Source: Barthelona sp. PAP020
Lineage: Eukaryota; Metamonada: BaSk clade
NCBI GenBank assembly: GCA_040182905.1
Contig: JARQWU010000019.1
Span: forward strand, 20,321-84,320
Length of the DNA: 64,000 nucleotides
Direction of reading: 5' to 3'
Below the pieces are notes generated by a model that was not told the DNA's origin, searched no databases, and saw only the letters and a program-made list of their open reading frames with translations. Positions 19,401 through 34,400 of the stretch are shown piece after piece. Position 1 is the stretch's first letter; every line of letters starts with the position of its first letter. The position numbers and the translations under genes are program-made.

Positions 19401-22400
19401 AGTTCTTTAAAAAGAGTAACAGTTCTGAAGAATTGAATTGGATTATATCTCTGATAAATGTAACCTCTTAGTTCAATATTTGAGTCAACAAATACAAAAT
19501 CAAAGGTCCCTGAAATTTTTGAGCTTGAAGTAGAAGTAAAAGTTTCGAAGTTTCTCAAAAGACCAGATTCACCAACTATGGTACCATTGTTCATGAAATC
19601 GCTAATAGTCAAATTACCATCAATGATGTTAACAAATTCATTGTTGATCAATGTTGTTTCAATTGTTGAATCACCATTTTCCTTGTAAATACTTCCATAG
19701 TTGCTAATACCAGCCAAACAACTACGATTACCAGTAATAAAGCAATCTTCTAATATAAAAGCAGCATTCTTGACAATTTCTATTTGACCATTGCAATCTA
19801 TTTCAACAATTAAGAAATTATTGAATCTGGCTTGTTTTGCAATATGAATCAATTGTTTTCCAACAATAAGCTTTTCTTTGGGTTGAAGAATATCTATCCA
19901 TGTTGAACCATCACCTAATATTGAACAACGTTCACAAATCATTTCCATTAAATGCCATTCTGTTCTGTGATAAACAACTGAATCAACAATTTTCCAGTAA
20001 TTGACACTATGAAGACATTCATTGCCTTTCGATAAGATTAAAGAACTGAAGTTGATCATTGTGATGTTAGAAACATTCATTGCAGTCAAATAATCCACAT
20101 TTAACGTTGTCTTATCTAATACAACAGTATCAGATAATAATGACATGTTGTTAGGACTGGCAACAAAATTAACAGTTTCAAAAACAACAAATCCTTCATT
20201 TTCAAATGTAAAATTACAATATTTTGATTCTATTTCTGTTTGTGCTAATGAAGCATTCAATACTTTAACATCTGATCGTCTGTTTATCATTTTTGAGCCA
20301 ATTAAATTAATTTGAACAATGCTTAGTTTGGAATCCCAAACAAACACATTGGTTTTTCCATACAACTTATCAAAAACAACGTTTGTTGTATTGAAGAAAA
20401 TATTTCCTTCATCACTCTTGAGGGTTTGAATGAACAAATCAGCATCATGCGAATACATGTTTCCAATCAATTTCATCTTTCCTTTGTTGATAAAGATGTT
20501 TGTAATATTCAAAATGGCCTCTGATGAAATAAACATAAAACCATCATCACTCATGTGCAAATAATTATCCGAATTCAAATATGCATAAACATGGACAACA
20601 CCATCCAATGTCATATTTCCTTCGTTGAAAACATGGAAAAATGAAGTTGTGGCATTATTTTCTTGGACCCAATTGTGGAAATTATATAAAATAGCATTTG
20701 TAATCAATGAACCATTTATTTGGATGATGGTTCCTTGATTGATGATATTTCCTTCTTTTTCATTTTCACTTAAAAATACTTCATTCATTAAAATCATCAT
20801 TCCTTCATTCAAAATTGTATTGTTTGCACTCATGATCAAATGAATCTCACCAATCACATTGACATTTCCAAGGGTGTTCAACAATAATTCATCCTCGAAA
20901 ACAACACTGCCAAACAGATCACCATCAACAATTGTAAGATTTCCACTGCCAGAAAGTGTATTCGCATCAGTCAAATTAATATGTTGAATCTGATATTGAA
21001 TATTTGTAATCAATGTTGAATACACCATTTCCAGATGTTTTAGTTTTGTCGAAGACAAACCACTAACATTGAAAATTGAATTATATTCAAAAAGTAAGGA
21101 ACTTTCATCACTAAATCCATTTCCATGAATCAAATGTGCTTCAGATGCAATAAAGTGTCCATTTGTAATATTCATAATAGCATTATTGTGAATGAACAAT
21201 TCGATGGCAACTCCTTTTAGGATATCAATTGAAACCAAAGAATCATTGATATAATTCTTTGTATCTGTCAATTCCATCATATTACATTTCATTTTTGTTT
21301 GATTCAATTCCATGATAAAACTTTGTGCAATCCAACTATTTATTTCAATTGTTGTGTTGTAAAAACTTATGTGTCCAGCAGGAGATTCAATCTCATTTGA
21401 AAAACCTCTCAAATTATTAGTTTTCAAAAGGTTTGATGAAAATATTTTCCCTTCATTGTTGAGATCGTTTTCTAAAAGAGTGTTTCCATAATTATTCATC
21501 CTCGCATTTGAATGAATTTTCAATACTCCACTAGAATTTAGATTTCCAGTGACAATAAACTCTCTTTTAACATCAATAATGCCTTTAGAAACAATGTCAC
21601 CAACAAGTACAAGACTTCCATTAATATTGGTGATGTTTGCTTGTTCATTGTTAACAAGCAAAACAACAACAACTAACTGAGAATCAAGTTGAATGATTTC
21701 TCCATTATTAGTAAATAGTTGTTCATGTAGAGAATTGTTTGTATCAAATACAAAGTTGTTGTTCACAATTATTGTACCATTATTCATCATCATATTGGTT
21801 CCTTCAAATAAGAATCTGCCATCAGAACAAAAGAATTTGTTATTTTCTTTGAAAAAGATTTGAATATTATCTTTCATAATGAACTCGTGTTCAGATTTTC
21901 CATTTACAATAATCAAAATACCATTACCTTCATAAACACTATCAAAATTGGTTAAATTCTCAATCCAATAATTGTAATCAATTTTAATTGAAGATTTGAA
22001 CAATTGTAAATGTTTCAAATGTGTGTTTGAGCAATCATAAATAAACATTTTTGATTCACGAAGAATTAGTGATGTTTCATTACTGAAACCATCACCTTCA
22101 TTCAAATGAAGCAAAGATTTGATAAATTCGCCATTGTACAAATCAATTATGGTTTCATTTGAGATGAATATTTTACTGTCTGAAAGTGTTAAATTTTGGA
22201 TAAAACTTAGTGTTTTTGTGACATAAATATTGGAATCATCGGTGAGTTTAATAAAATCAGAGTTAAATTTGTTGTTATATATGAAAATGTTTCCAAAACC
22301 TTCAAATTTCGTAATATTAATAACAGAATTATTTGTTTCAAGATATCCATCAATCACATTTAATTCAATCAAAAATATTTCAGCAAAATTACAATACATA

Positions 22401-25400
22401 TTTCCTTTTACAGTTATATGTCCAGCAGAATCAACATAATTACTGATATTAAACCATGAATTTGAATGAATCGTTAAAGAACCAAAGTTTCCAACAAGCA
22501 ATTTGTCAGTTGTTTCAAATCCAACAAAAACATTCCAAATACCATTAATAAAGACTTGTTTGCTTGAAATAAAAGGTATATAAAAATCAACTTGTCCAGT
22601 CTCTTGAATAAATTCTTCTTCATTCAAAATGAAGACTTTAACAACCCATAAACCATTCTTTTGAACAATTTTTCCATTATTTATGATTTTTCCATTGAAA
22701 GAATCATTGCCAAAATAATTGTTTTGTTCAAGATATAAAACAGCATCCTTTTCAATTTTAACAATATTATTATCAAACAACCAAGTCGAATCAACGACAT
22801 CAACCTTGTTTTTAATTATAATGCTCAAATAATCATTGAAATTAACATTATCACCAATCAAACCAGTAAATACAACTAATTCACCATTTCCTTCAAATTT
22901 GTTTTCCTCTCTTAATATCAAATTGTTTATTTGATAATCATGCTTGACAGAGATGATCGAATGTTTTGAAGATAAACTATTCAATTTGGTGGTTGATTCC
23001 CCAACTATTTTCATGGTTGAATTCAATAAAAAGATGTTACTGGCATTGAAAATACCATTACCATGAATCAAACTGATATTTGAATTGATAAAACTTGCAT
23101 TGCCATAATAAATACCATTTTCTTCAATATTTAGCAACGAATCAGAAAATTCTCCTTCTTTGGTGGAATTGATCTTGGCCCATCCTTTCAATGTGATATT
23201 ACAACTTTCAAAATAACTTTTATTGTTAAATGTGATAATCGATTCATCATCAACAATGAGAACAGCATTGTTTGAAAATTTGCTATTGTCAATAAATGAT
23301 AATTGACTTGAATCAGTGACACTCATGTAAGAATTATCACTTTGTAAAGAAACTGACCCATTTCCAGACTCAACGACAAAATCACAATTAATGATATGAA
23401 TCTTTGTATTATTCATTATCAATTCATTACTAAAAACATTTGAAGAACTGAATACAAGTTTTGATTCATTTTCTAATTTTCCACTTAAAATTGCAATACC
23501 ATTATTCATTGTAATGGTTGAATATCCATAAACAATGGATGAATTCGATGTTACCAATTCTTTGATGATAGTTAACACATTATTAGTGGTTCCTCTTATC
23601 ACAGCATTATTTTCCAATTTAGTCACTTCAAGAGGCCCTTCAATATTCAAAGAACCATTCAAAATTCTTAAAAATACATCTACTTCAAATACACTAGAAG
23701 TTCTTTTAATTATTTGACCTTTTGATATGATGATTGGAAGACAATCGTCTAAGCTGTGAATTTTTCCAGAAATAAGATACATCGTTGCAGATTCACCAAT
23801 CTCAAAAACACTGTTGCAATCAATGATAAAGTCAGCGTTAATTAAATACAATTCATTTTCAATAATTACACGATGTGGTGATTCAACAACAAGTCTTTCG
23901 GAAATGTTCATAAACTTAAGTACGCTCAAACCATCATCTCGTAAAATTGAATGATGGAAAATTCCCCAATTGCCATGTAAATGCACACTCGAATTTAAAT
24001 ATGATTTAACCAACTTTAAATGATCAACAGACCACATGTTGCTGATCTTATCTGCATGAGAAGCTAACATCAATGTAGATTCATCTTGGAGTGTTATATT
24101 CTTGACATCAAATTCAATCAAATTGGTCAAACTGAGGATAGATTGTTCTTCAGTGATTGTATCAGCATAAATTGAATTCGATTCAGCATCAAAATGGAGC
24201 AATGACAAAACAGCAGAAATATTTTCAGAATATAACCATGAAGCATTCTTTGAAATATAAAACTCACTGTTGTAAAGGGTTATTTCTTTCAGCCAAACAT
24301 CTGAACGATCTAATTGAATAAAAGAATCCTTACAATCAATAATTCCAAATTGAAGATCTGATTTCAATGCATGTAATGAAACATCTCCAAATATCTTTTT
24401 AATATTACCACTTGATTCAAGAATCATCACAGTTGCAGAATCAAAAGCACTTAATTCAGTGATGTTATACTCAGTTTGTGTGATTTCAATGACACCATAT
24501 GTTCTAATACTCCCATTTACTTCCAAAATATTTGTACAATTAAGATATCCATCATCATTGTTATATATTTGACCATTTTCAGTTACTACAATCTTGGAAT
24601 AAGTGTAATTACTCCAAAATTTACTTTTAATAAACAACATTCCATTAACTTCTAAAATTTTAGTCGAATAAACTTGAGAATATAAAGTTAAATAACCATT
24701 AATTTGGTTAACGACATTATCATTTTCAAAAATACCATGAATGTTCAAAGAACCATTCAGTTGAGTAAAATTTCCACTATTGATAATTGAGACCATCTCT
24801 TCTTCATTAAAGATAACAATATCATCAAATAACATGAATAACCCTTTGTTGTTTATGAAAGAATTACTTTCTAAATGTACGTTCGCATTCAAAACCATAG
24901 ATTCTGATATTCTAATGCTAGAAGCATTCTCAATTGTTATTTCATGATTGATATTTCCATTATATATTAAATAAACACCACCACCACCAAAGTCAACATT
25001 GTCAAAGGTGCTAAAATGTTTGATATTTATTGTGCCATTTGTTTTCAATACACTTTTACCAACAATCAAATCGTTAATTATCACATCATTTTGTTCATAG
25101 AATTGAATATCAGATTCATTTGCAACTAAATTTGCTTCAAATTTCAATGTGTTTTTGAAAAATTCACTTGAACTTTTGTTAAAAGAAATCAAACTATCAT
25201 AAAAGATGATATTAGCTCCATTCATCACTTTGAAAAATGTTTCTTCAAAGAACAAACCATCTCTAATTTTTGCAACACTATTCATCCCACAAATGAATGT
25301 AGATTTAACAAAATGATGGTCTCTTGTGTTAAAATGAGCAATTGAATTTTGAAATACCAAATTTGCATCATCAATGTTTGTCCAATACCATTCATCAATA

Positions 25401-28400
25401 TTTGATGAATCAATCAGAACTTCAGCACCAAATATTGTCAAATTAAAGCGGTTAATGTTGAATTCACTCACTTCAAAATTCTCATATGCTTCAACAATAA
25501 AGGTTTTCATATTACCGCTGGCAAAATTAACTTTACCCAAACGGTGAATCAAATGAAGCAATTCTATTTCTCCATCAACAAATATATTTGCGTTGACAGT
25601 TGTAGTTTCAAGCAATAAATGAGTTGAAGTAGTTGTATCTTTAAATACTAAACTGCTATTTGAAACTATAGGTCTATATGCATTCACAATTCCAAAATTA
25701 GTAAAATTGTCATTGTTATACCATGATTCATTTATTAAAATATCATATCTTGATTCAACATGAACGTATTGTCTAAATATAGCTAATGTTATGAACTTAC
25801 CATTGTTAATAATACTGGAATGCTCATCACCAAAAGCAAACACTTCCTCAACAACATATAGTTGACCATCAGTCAAAACATTGATGATAGAATTGAAAAG
25901 ATGGATTATTGATTTGAGATGAACCAGTTTAACATCTATCAACATGTTATAAAACACATTTTGTTGTTCAAATACGACATCAATCAACGTGATTTTCGAA
26001 TCATCAATTGTACTCACATTCCATAAAGCAACGTTTCCATGAACAACAAAAATTTCATTAGTGACATTCCATTTGGAGTTGAAAATATGAAGATCATTGA
26101 AATGGATTATTGATTCATCCAAATTGGTAAAATCTGAGTTCTCAAATTCCATATGAGTGGCATAAAATTCAGTAAATCCTTGTTTATAAATGATGAGATC
26201 ACTATAATCATAAAAATAGAATTTGACATCATTGAATATGGTGCTGTCAGATTCATTAAAAACGATATTTGATCCAAAACTCTTAAATTCGTTCATTTTG
26301 TAATCAGCAGTGAGAATATGGTAGATAATAAAATCACTGTTTGTAATCAACATGTCTGAATCAAAAGAAATATAGGAATAACTTGCTTTAAAATAAGTTT
26401 TCATCAAGGTGAAATTTCTAAAATTTACTTTGGCCTCAAGAGTCAAATAAATATATGTTTTGTAACTAACAGCGTCATAGTTAATATATAAATTATCAAT
26501 TTTGCTGTTTGCGATGGAAACATCGACTATTTTAAACATGGAATTGATAATTAATGTTAAATTTTTGTCAAACGATGTGTCAAAAACAACTCTGTCCATA
26601 TTTTCAACTTTTAATAATTCAGAATTTCCATGTTGAATAAAACGTCCACTCTTCACTTTGATAAAGCCATTCACCAACCCTTCATTCGTTAAAATACCAT
26701 CATTCTGTTGTTCAAAATTTCCTTCAAAGATACTGTTTGGATTAAAAAGCACAACTCCTTTACTTTGTGTCAAAGCGTTGGAATGCCATTTACCAAAGTG
26801 TGTGACAAAACCTACATCATTTGAAACAATAAATATTCCTTTACTGATATTGATGAAACCGCTAGGCATATTATATAACGCCAAAGATAGAACAAAGTTG
26901 CCTTCATTCAATTTGGTGATATTACCAAGATTTATAAGTTGAGCAAAACATGAAGATTCACTTTTAATGGAACCAGTTTCTTTAACAATCATTTCACATT
27001 GTTGATCAACAGTAACTGTTGAATCACATCCCAAAGTTAAAGACCCTCCATTAAAAACGAAAGTTTTGTTCACTTCAAAAATATGAGGATTCCTTAATTT
27101 GAAATCACCAACAAAAGTAGCATAAATGGCTTCTGTAAAACCAGCATGTTTCAATTCACCATCTCCAAAAGTCGAGTTTATCACATACATGGATGTATTG
27201 TGAGAAACAAAACCAGATTCAATAAACAAAGTGTGAATATGAACATCAATAGTTGAATTGAAATAAAAAGCACCTCCATTCTTGATTTCTAACAATTCAG
27301 TAGAGAAAGAAATAGCAGATCTTTCACCAACATTGAAAACTCCACCAAACAAAGATAATTGAGAATCTTTCAAATCAGCACTAACACCATCGTTTAATCT
27401 AAACTCACCACCAGTTGAAAATAGAGTCATTCCAGTAATAGCAACATTAGCATTTTCAAATATTTCAATCAAACCACCACTCTGTGTGACAGCCGAAATT
27501 GCGGTGACCACACAACCTTTCAAAAACATGACATGTCCATTATGAACAATCAACTCAACATAAGGTATTTCAGAACCACTCAAGAACTTTGTAACACCAC
27601 CATTCATGATTAAGTGCATCTCCTTAATTGTTGCAGAATCAGGAACTGAAAGCAAACCTGCATCAACAGTAACATTTCCAAGATGAATAAATTCACCACC
27701 AAGAGTAACATTAGATGCAAGAATAGGTAAATTCAATGCTGAAAGAATGTCACCATTGAAGATTGAATGTTCTTTAAATGTAAATCTCCCCTCAAGTCTC
27801 AAAATAGTGGCATTTTTCAAAATGAACCTTCCATCGTTGAAAGAATCAGTACCTATTGTTAAGTTGCCTTCATAAATTTCAAAAACAGATTGGAAATTGT
27901 TATACAAAGACGTTTTCAAAGTGAAATCAGAAATTCCACTTTTTCTAAAATATCCATCATTGATCACAATTGGTAAATATTCACCAGATGCGCCAATAAC
28001 CGGGTTAATAGCGCCTCCAGCAAGTGTAAAGTTACCGTTAAGCAAATTATGAATTTTTGAATTTTTACCCATATTCAGAATTCCATTTTCAAAGACAGTG
28101 ATACCATCAGTGGACAAAATATGTTTATCATCTAAAAGACAAGCAGTAGGGAAACAACCATCAATGTTAAGAATATTCAATGATCTGGTTTCAGCTACCC
28201 CACTCATCGATCCAGCAAACAACGTGATGCTTTCTGCATGAATATCAGATTTTCCAACACGTGAACCACCATTGAGAACAAACTCTTTTACATCAAGGGT
28301 GTAATTTCCACTGAAGTTGAAAGTTCCAATTCTGAAACTCGAAGTTCTTCCAATTTCAAGGTTTTGAATTGAAAATACTTCATAAAAAACAATTATGGTA

Positions 28401-31400
28401 TTGTCAACATCTGGATACACAGTAAAAACTCCATCATTTACAATTATCTTATTGATACGATTCTGGAAAGAACCATTGTAAAAATTGATGTAAGGAGATG
28501 ATGGAAGATCAGGTTTGTTTAAGATGATGGTCGAATTGTCAAAATCAACAGCACATTCAATGAAATCAATAGTACCAACCTCATGAATTATCTTTGGAAT
28601 ATGTGGAATGAAATTAGATTCGACAGCTCGAATGGCGTTGAAAACTATGCGACCATCTTTATTGAACACATTGAACGATATTTTATCAATGCATGTTGAA
28701 GAAGGCAAATATATGAATGATAAAGAATTAGTCACTGTCAAATTCATGGAAATAATGGAAGATTCTATGAAATGTGTTTCTGAATTTCCAAATGATATTC
28801 CTGAATACGGTAAATTAACAATAACATTGGTAAAATTACCAATTGAACTGACAATTCTTAAAGTTCCTTTGTTTTGCAAAGTTGTCGATTTAACTGAAAA
28901 ATCACCATTTTGCACACTTGTTTGACAACCTTCCAATAAATCAATTAAAGTGTTTTCAAAAGTTACATTTTTGAAAACAACTTGTCCCACTTTGGTATTT
29001 GGACCATGTGCATACAAATATGCACTGAATTTAAACAAATTAGATGAAATGGTTTGAATATCAGTGGTATACTTTGAATTAAATGTTGCAAAACCATTAC
29101 CAACACTCAAATATTCAATATTCTGTTGAGGATGAGCCCAAAAATAATTTTCAATTGTGATCAACACAGATTCATGAAGTGTTAACTTTTTATGGTACGC
29201 ATAGTATCTGTAGGTGTTAATTTCAACATCTGCAGTTATTTCATCCGTGGAAACTTGTGGAAAAGTCAAATGTTCATAAACTGTAAATAACCTAGGTCCA
29301 TGAATATGAGCATTCATAAATTGAAGAAAAACAGCCGTAATAACAGGCCTTTCATCATATACAGAATTTTCAATTCCAACAATGGCATTATCAACACTTA
29401 AAGTTTCAACAATGAAATTTCCTGAATGAGTAAAAATTGATGAAGAACCAACAAACAGAACAGTCACGTCAGCAACATCGATCATGAAAGAATTATAAAA
29501 ACTATGTTCACTGATCGTTAAAGTCTGAAGACGAGAATCAAATTTTACGTCTTTATGAACTGTCATATTGGTTTGATGATGTATAGTGATGTTGGAATTA
29601 AACCCAAACAACACATAGACTTGATTTTTCATAGTAATGGTTCCATTGTTTGAAATCAGATGTCTTAAACCTTGAATTTTCACAGAATCAGTAAATTCAA
29701 CTCTACCCTGATCATTATATACATACAAATTACTTATTTTTGAACTATTAATGAATTTTATTTCACTCTTAACACTATAAAGAAGGTAAACTGTTAATTG
29801 AGTGCATATACCCGAAATACGAACAAAACCTTCATGAATTACTATTTTTCCCAAAACACTACTTGTACCATCCAATAAATAACTACCTGTATTCAACACA
29901 TTGATAAAAGACATACTATCAACATCAAATGAACAGCCTTGATACAGTTTTAACATGTTATTAACATTAAATGTGCTATTTTCAAATGAAATTTGTCCAT
30001 ATATTAAGTGCCATGCACACACGTTATATGAATAACCGTGCATACTGTTAACAATATTTATTTCACTGTATAAAGCATTTAAAGTGCCATTTTGAATATA
30101 CCAAACAATTTCACTCGTCAATTGATGTGTTTTAACCATAATGTTAATTGAATTGTTGCTAACTATCTTCGCAACATAATCTCCATTTTCTTGTGATGCT
30201 GCAATTGTTTGTTGTAACATTATACCCACATCCGAACACATTGTATTATCAAATGATAAAATACCAGTTGAAATATTAAACAAGACATTTTCTCCCATTA
30301 CAATTGTGGAACCATGAATTGTCATTTTTCCTTCAACTTCAACAATTGAACAAAAAACATGGTTCACAGAATCATGCCCGAATGTAACACTACTTGAATT
30401 TGCTGAACAATTACCTGGTATTACATCAAAATTTGCAATCTTACTGACAAAAATATTGAAAACTGCATCAAATGTTTGATATATTTGACCTTTATAGAAA
30501 TAACCTTGGTCAAATAAACGAATACCACCATTCATCTTTGTTAAAATATTAGCTCCATTAATAGTCAAGTTTGTAACATCAATAACATTAGCCTGAACAC
30601 ATAATTGTCCACCATTTGCAATAATTTGACTTATATTCTTTGAATAACTGTTATTAGTATTGATTATCCCATTATTTACAATAATTGAAAGATTATCAGC
30701 ATCAAAATCATTAACATTCTCTTGAATGTCTATAACACCACCGTTAGTCAATATAATTGAATATTTTGCGAACATAACTGTTAAACTATAATAAAAAACT
30801 GCATGTCCATCATTGACAAACAAAGAATGGAAAACAATTGTATTGCTTAACAACAATTCTCCCGAATGAGCATCAACTGAACCATCAAATTTATTCACTA
30901 CACCATCAACAGTTGATTTTCCCATGACAGTTTGTAATTGCAATTGTTCAATATAACCACTAGGATGTAACAAAAATACTCCATCAACAATAACCTTCAA
31001 ATAATCAGCAACAGCTTGAATTATTTCAAAATATCCTTCAGTATTGACATAGATTACACAATTAAATCCATAAATTTCAGCATCATCATCAAAAATAACA
31101 TGTGAATTAACATAAATAATACCTCCATCACATATAAGTTTTCCTTCAATTCTCATGGGTGTGTTAACTGTTAAATTCGCAGTCAAAGTCATTGTTGAGT
31201 ATTCATCAACAAATAAAGGCACTTGTAAAGTAGTATTATCAAAAATACTGATAGATGCACCAAAAGACACATTAATTAGTCCCAAATTTTCACTAATTTG
31301 CCAAAAATCTGTGACCCGATTCGTTACTTTGTTGTTACCAAGAGTTACACTGGAACCAATATGAGCAATTTCAAGATGTGCTAAAGAAGAATCAAGAACA

Positions 31401-34400
31401 AGCTTGGAACCATTCTTAAAATCAATCAATCCACAATCAAAACAATCTTTCACAGATTCCATATGAATAACACCATCAAATAGATGTATAACAGCATTTT
31501 CATCCAATGTTTTTATTACTTTTGAAGATATATTCACAAAAACGTCATTTGTAAGTGAAATAGTAGAATTTTTATCAATAATACCACCGTAAAAATTCCA
31601 ATTTTCTGTAATATTAACAGCAAAACCATTATTTTCTCTTAAAATAGCAGTTTCATCCATTGTTAACTCTTTTAAATGAATATAATTGTCATTTAAAGAA
31701 AAAATAGTCAGATTTGCTGAATTATTGATGAAAATCTTCTCATATATTTGTTGTTCACCGACAACTCCACCATCATATAACAATAATCTTCCATTTCCAT
31801 CCATCTTAACATCATTTGCAAATGTTACATGAGCATTTGAAGAAATGTTAGTAACACCACCATGAATGTTCAATTCAGAAATAGTGGATGAAGAATCTTC
31901 TTCAAAAACAATGGATCCCCCTTGAATATCTTTAAATTGTAAGACAGAAATCTTTGAATCTTTGTGAAAAACAGTTGTTGCATTGTCATAACAATGTTCA
32001 TGAACAACTAAACCAATATTACAAGGACCATATTCAACTAATTTATCATATTGATAAAGAATACGAACTGAATTTAATTTATTGTCTTCAATCCAAGCAT
32101 AATGATCATCATAAATAACTATTTCAATGAATATATCTTTACCATACACTTCATTCATTAAAACAATACCACCAATCCATTCTAATGGTAGATAACCAAT
32201 GTTTGTATCTCTTAAATCCAATAATCCATCTGTAATTATAACTGCACCCAAAATACTTAAGTATCCGTCTAAAATAACATAAGAAGTATCATTTGAAATT
32301 AAAAATGTTCCTTCACCTTCAATTCCACAATTTTCTTTGAACTCAAATCCAGAATGAACTTCAAGAATTGCATTTTGACTTATTGTTAAATTTGTTGATT
32401 CAAGTGATGTGTCTGTTGTTACATTACCATCAAGAATCGCAATTGAATCCTTATCAATAGTGACGTTTGCTGTATTTAAATGCATTCTCCACAAAATAGT
32501 AACTTTTCCTTGTATTAAAATTGTTCCAATAACATTTAACAAAGCTCTTTCCTCGTATACTGAACTAATAACATTCATAATTTCATCATCTAGGTTCATG
32601 GTAAAGATTGAATCTTCTTCAATCAATAATTCTACCAAATCTTCACCAAATACAGTGCCTTCATCCCATAATATACTTCTGTATGAATGAACAAGTACAT
32701 TATTGGCAAACGTTTTTGTGCCAGTTGAAGTCATAATCAAATTTGATATCCAAAATTCACCACCATTGAATTTGCCTGAATACATATCCAAATGTCCAAT
32801 AGTACCAGCAACAAATTCAAGAGTACTATTTTCACCAATCATTGACATGCTTGAAATATGTTCAAAAAGCATTTGAGGTTCAGGTTTCATAATACCTGTC
32901 TTAAAATGTGAATTCGAAATATTAACAACAATTCCATAAATTGAATTTGAATCACTATCAAGAACAAATGAACTATTATTGTATAGTTCAATTTTCATTG
33001 GTTCCAAAACAAAATTAAACATATCAACAACATTGAAGTTAGAAAGGTCCATTACAAGATGTGAAGATATTGATAAATATGCCTTTGAACCAATGATTAA
33101 AACATTTGTTTCATTCTTTAAAACCCAATTTATTTGATAAAGATAACTTTCTTCACTGAATACAAATTCAGCATGGTTTGCTTCATAAATGGTAGAATCA
33201 TCAATTTTAGAATGATTCACTTTCAATTCACCTCCAATGAAACTAATATTCAATGTAAATAACCTACTTTGTTGAACTTGTAAAAGACCATCAATTCTTT
33301 TAAAGTCCATTAATGTCGAAGTTGAGTTAAAAATGGTAAAATTTGAGGTTTTTGTTGACATAACAACACTTTCATTTGGTAAATAAATATTCCCACTGAG
33401 GGTCAAGAACATTCCTGAATCAATCCATTTGCCAAGCAAGTTGACAATATCAAACGATTTAATTGCACCAAAATTTGCAACAAATCCAAATTTTGTCAAA
33501 TTGAAACATTTAAAATTGACTATATTGCCATATATTTCCATTGTATTGTTCAAAGTGACTATATTGTAATTTATCAAACTCAAATTCATTACAGTATTCC
33601 CTAAACCAGCTTTAAACTCACCTTCATAAACAATAAATGTAGAATTAACACCAAATAATCCAGTATCATTCCCAATAATATGGAATAAAGATTCATTTTG
33701 GGTGATTAAAACAAAACTATCAATGAAATCAATACTTTCAGTGATTAATGTAGAAGATCCATTTATTTCTAAAGTAAGATTGTTGAATGTTCTTTTAACA
33801 TTTTCACCTACTAACCAAGTATCATACCAAGTTACAAAAAGTGTATCGGCATAAACAGTGTTGATAAAAGAGGTGTTTGTAATTAAATGTCCATTTCCAC
33901 TTAATGAACCGTTATATATGGTAAAATTGTTGATAATCAAAGGACATGATGAAATTGAAACATCTAAATTTCCTTGATTCAACAAGATAATTTGGTTAAA
34001 TTCATGATTTTTACAGTCAATATTCAAAAACTTGACTGATTGGTCATATATTTCCAAAACAAAATCATGGACAATAGCGTTTGCATCAAAAATCAAATGT
34101 CCATTTGTTTGTTTATAAGAACATTCATTTGAATGATTAAATTGCAGTCCTTCAAAGAATAAACTTTTATCCTCATCAAATAATAAATTACCTCCACAAA
34201 TTAAATTAAAACTAGCAGTATTATATCCTTTGATATGAGTATCCTCTTCAATAGGTAATATACCTTCTTCATCAAGAATGAATAAACCATCAAACATTGA
34301 AAGATTATGATCAAAGGTGAATTCACCTTTAGATATCAAGAGAACACCGGAATGATATTGAATAATTGATGTGTTCAAGAAAACTCTTGAAAAATCTGCA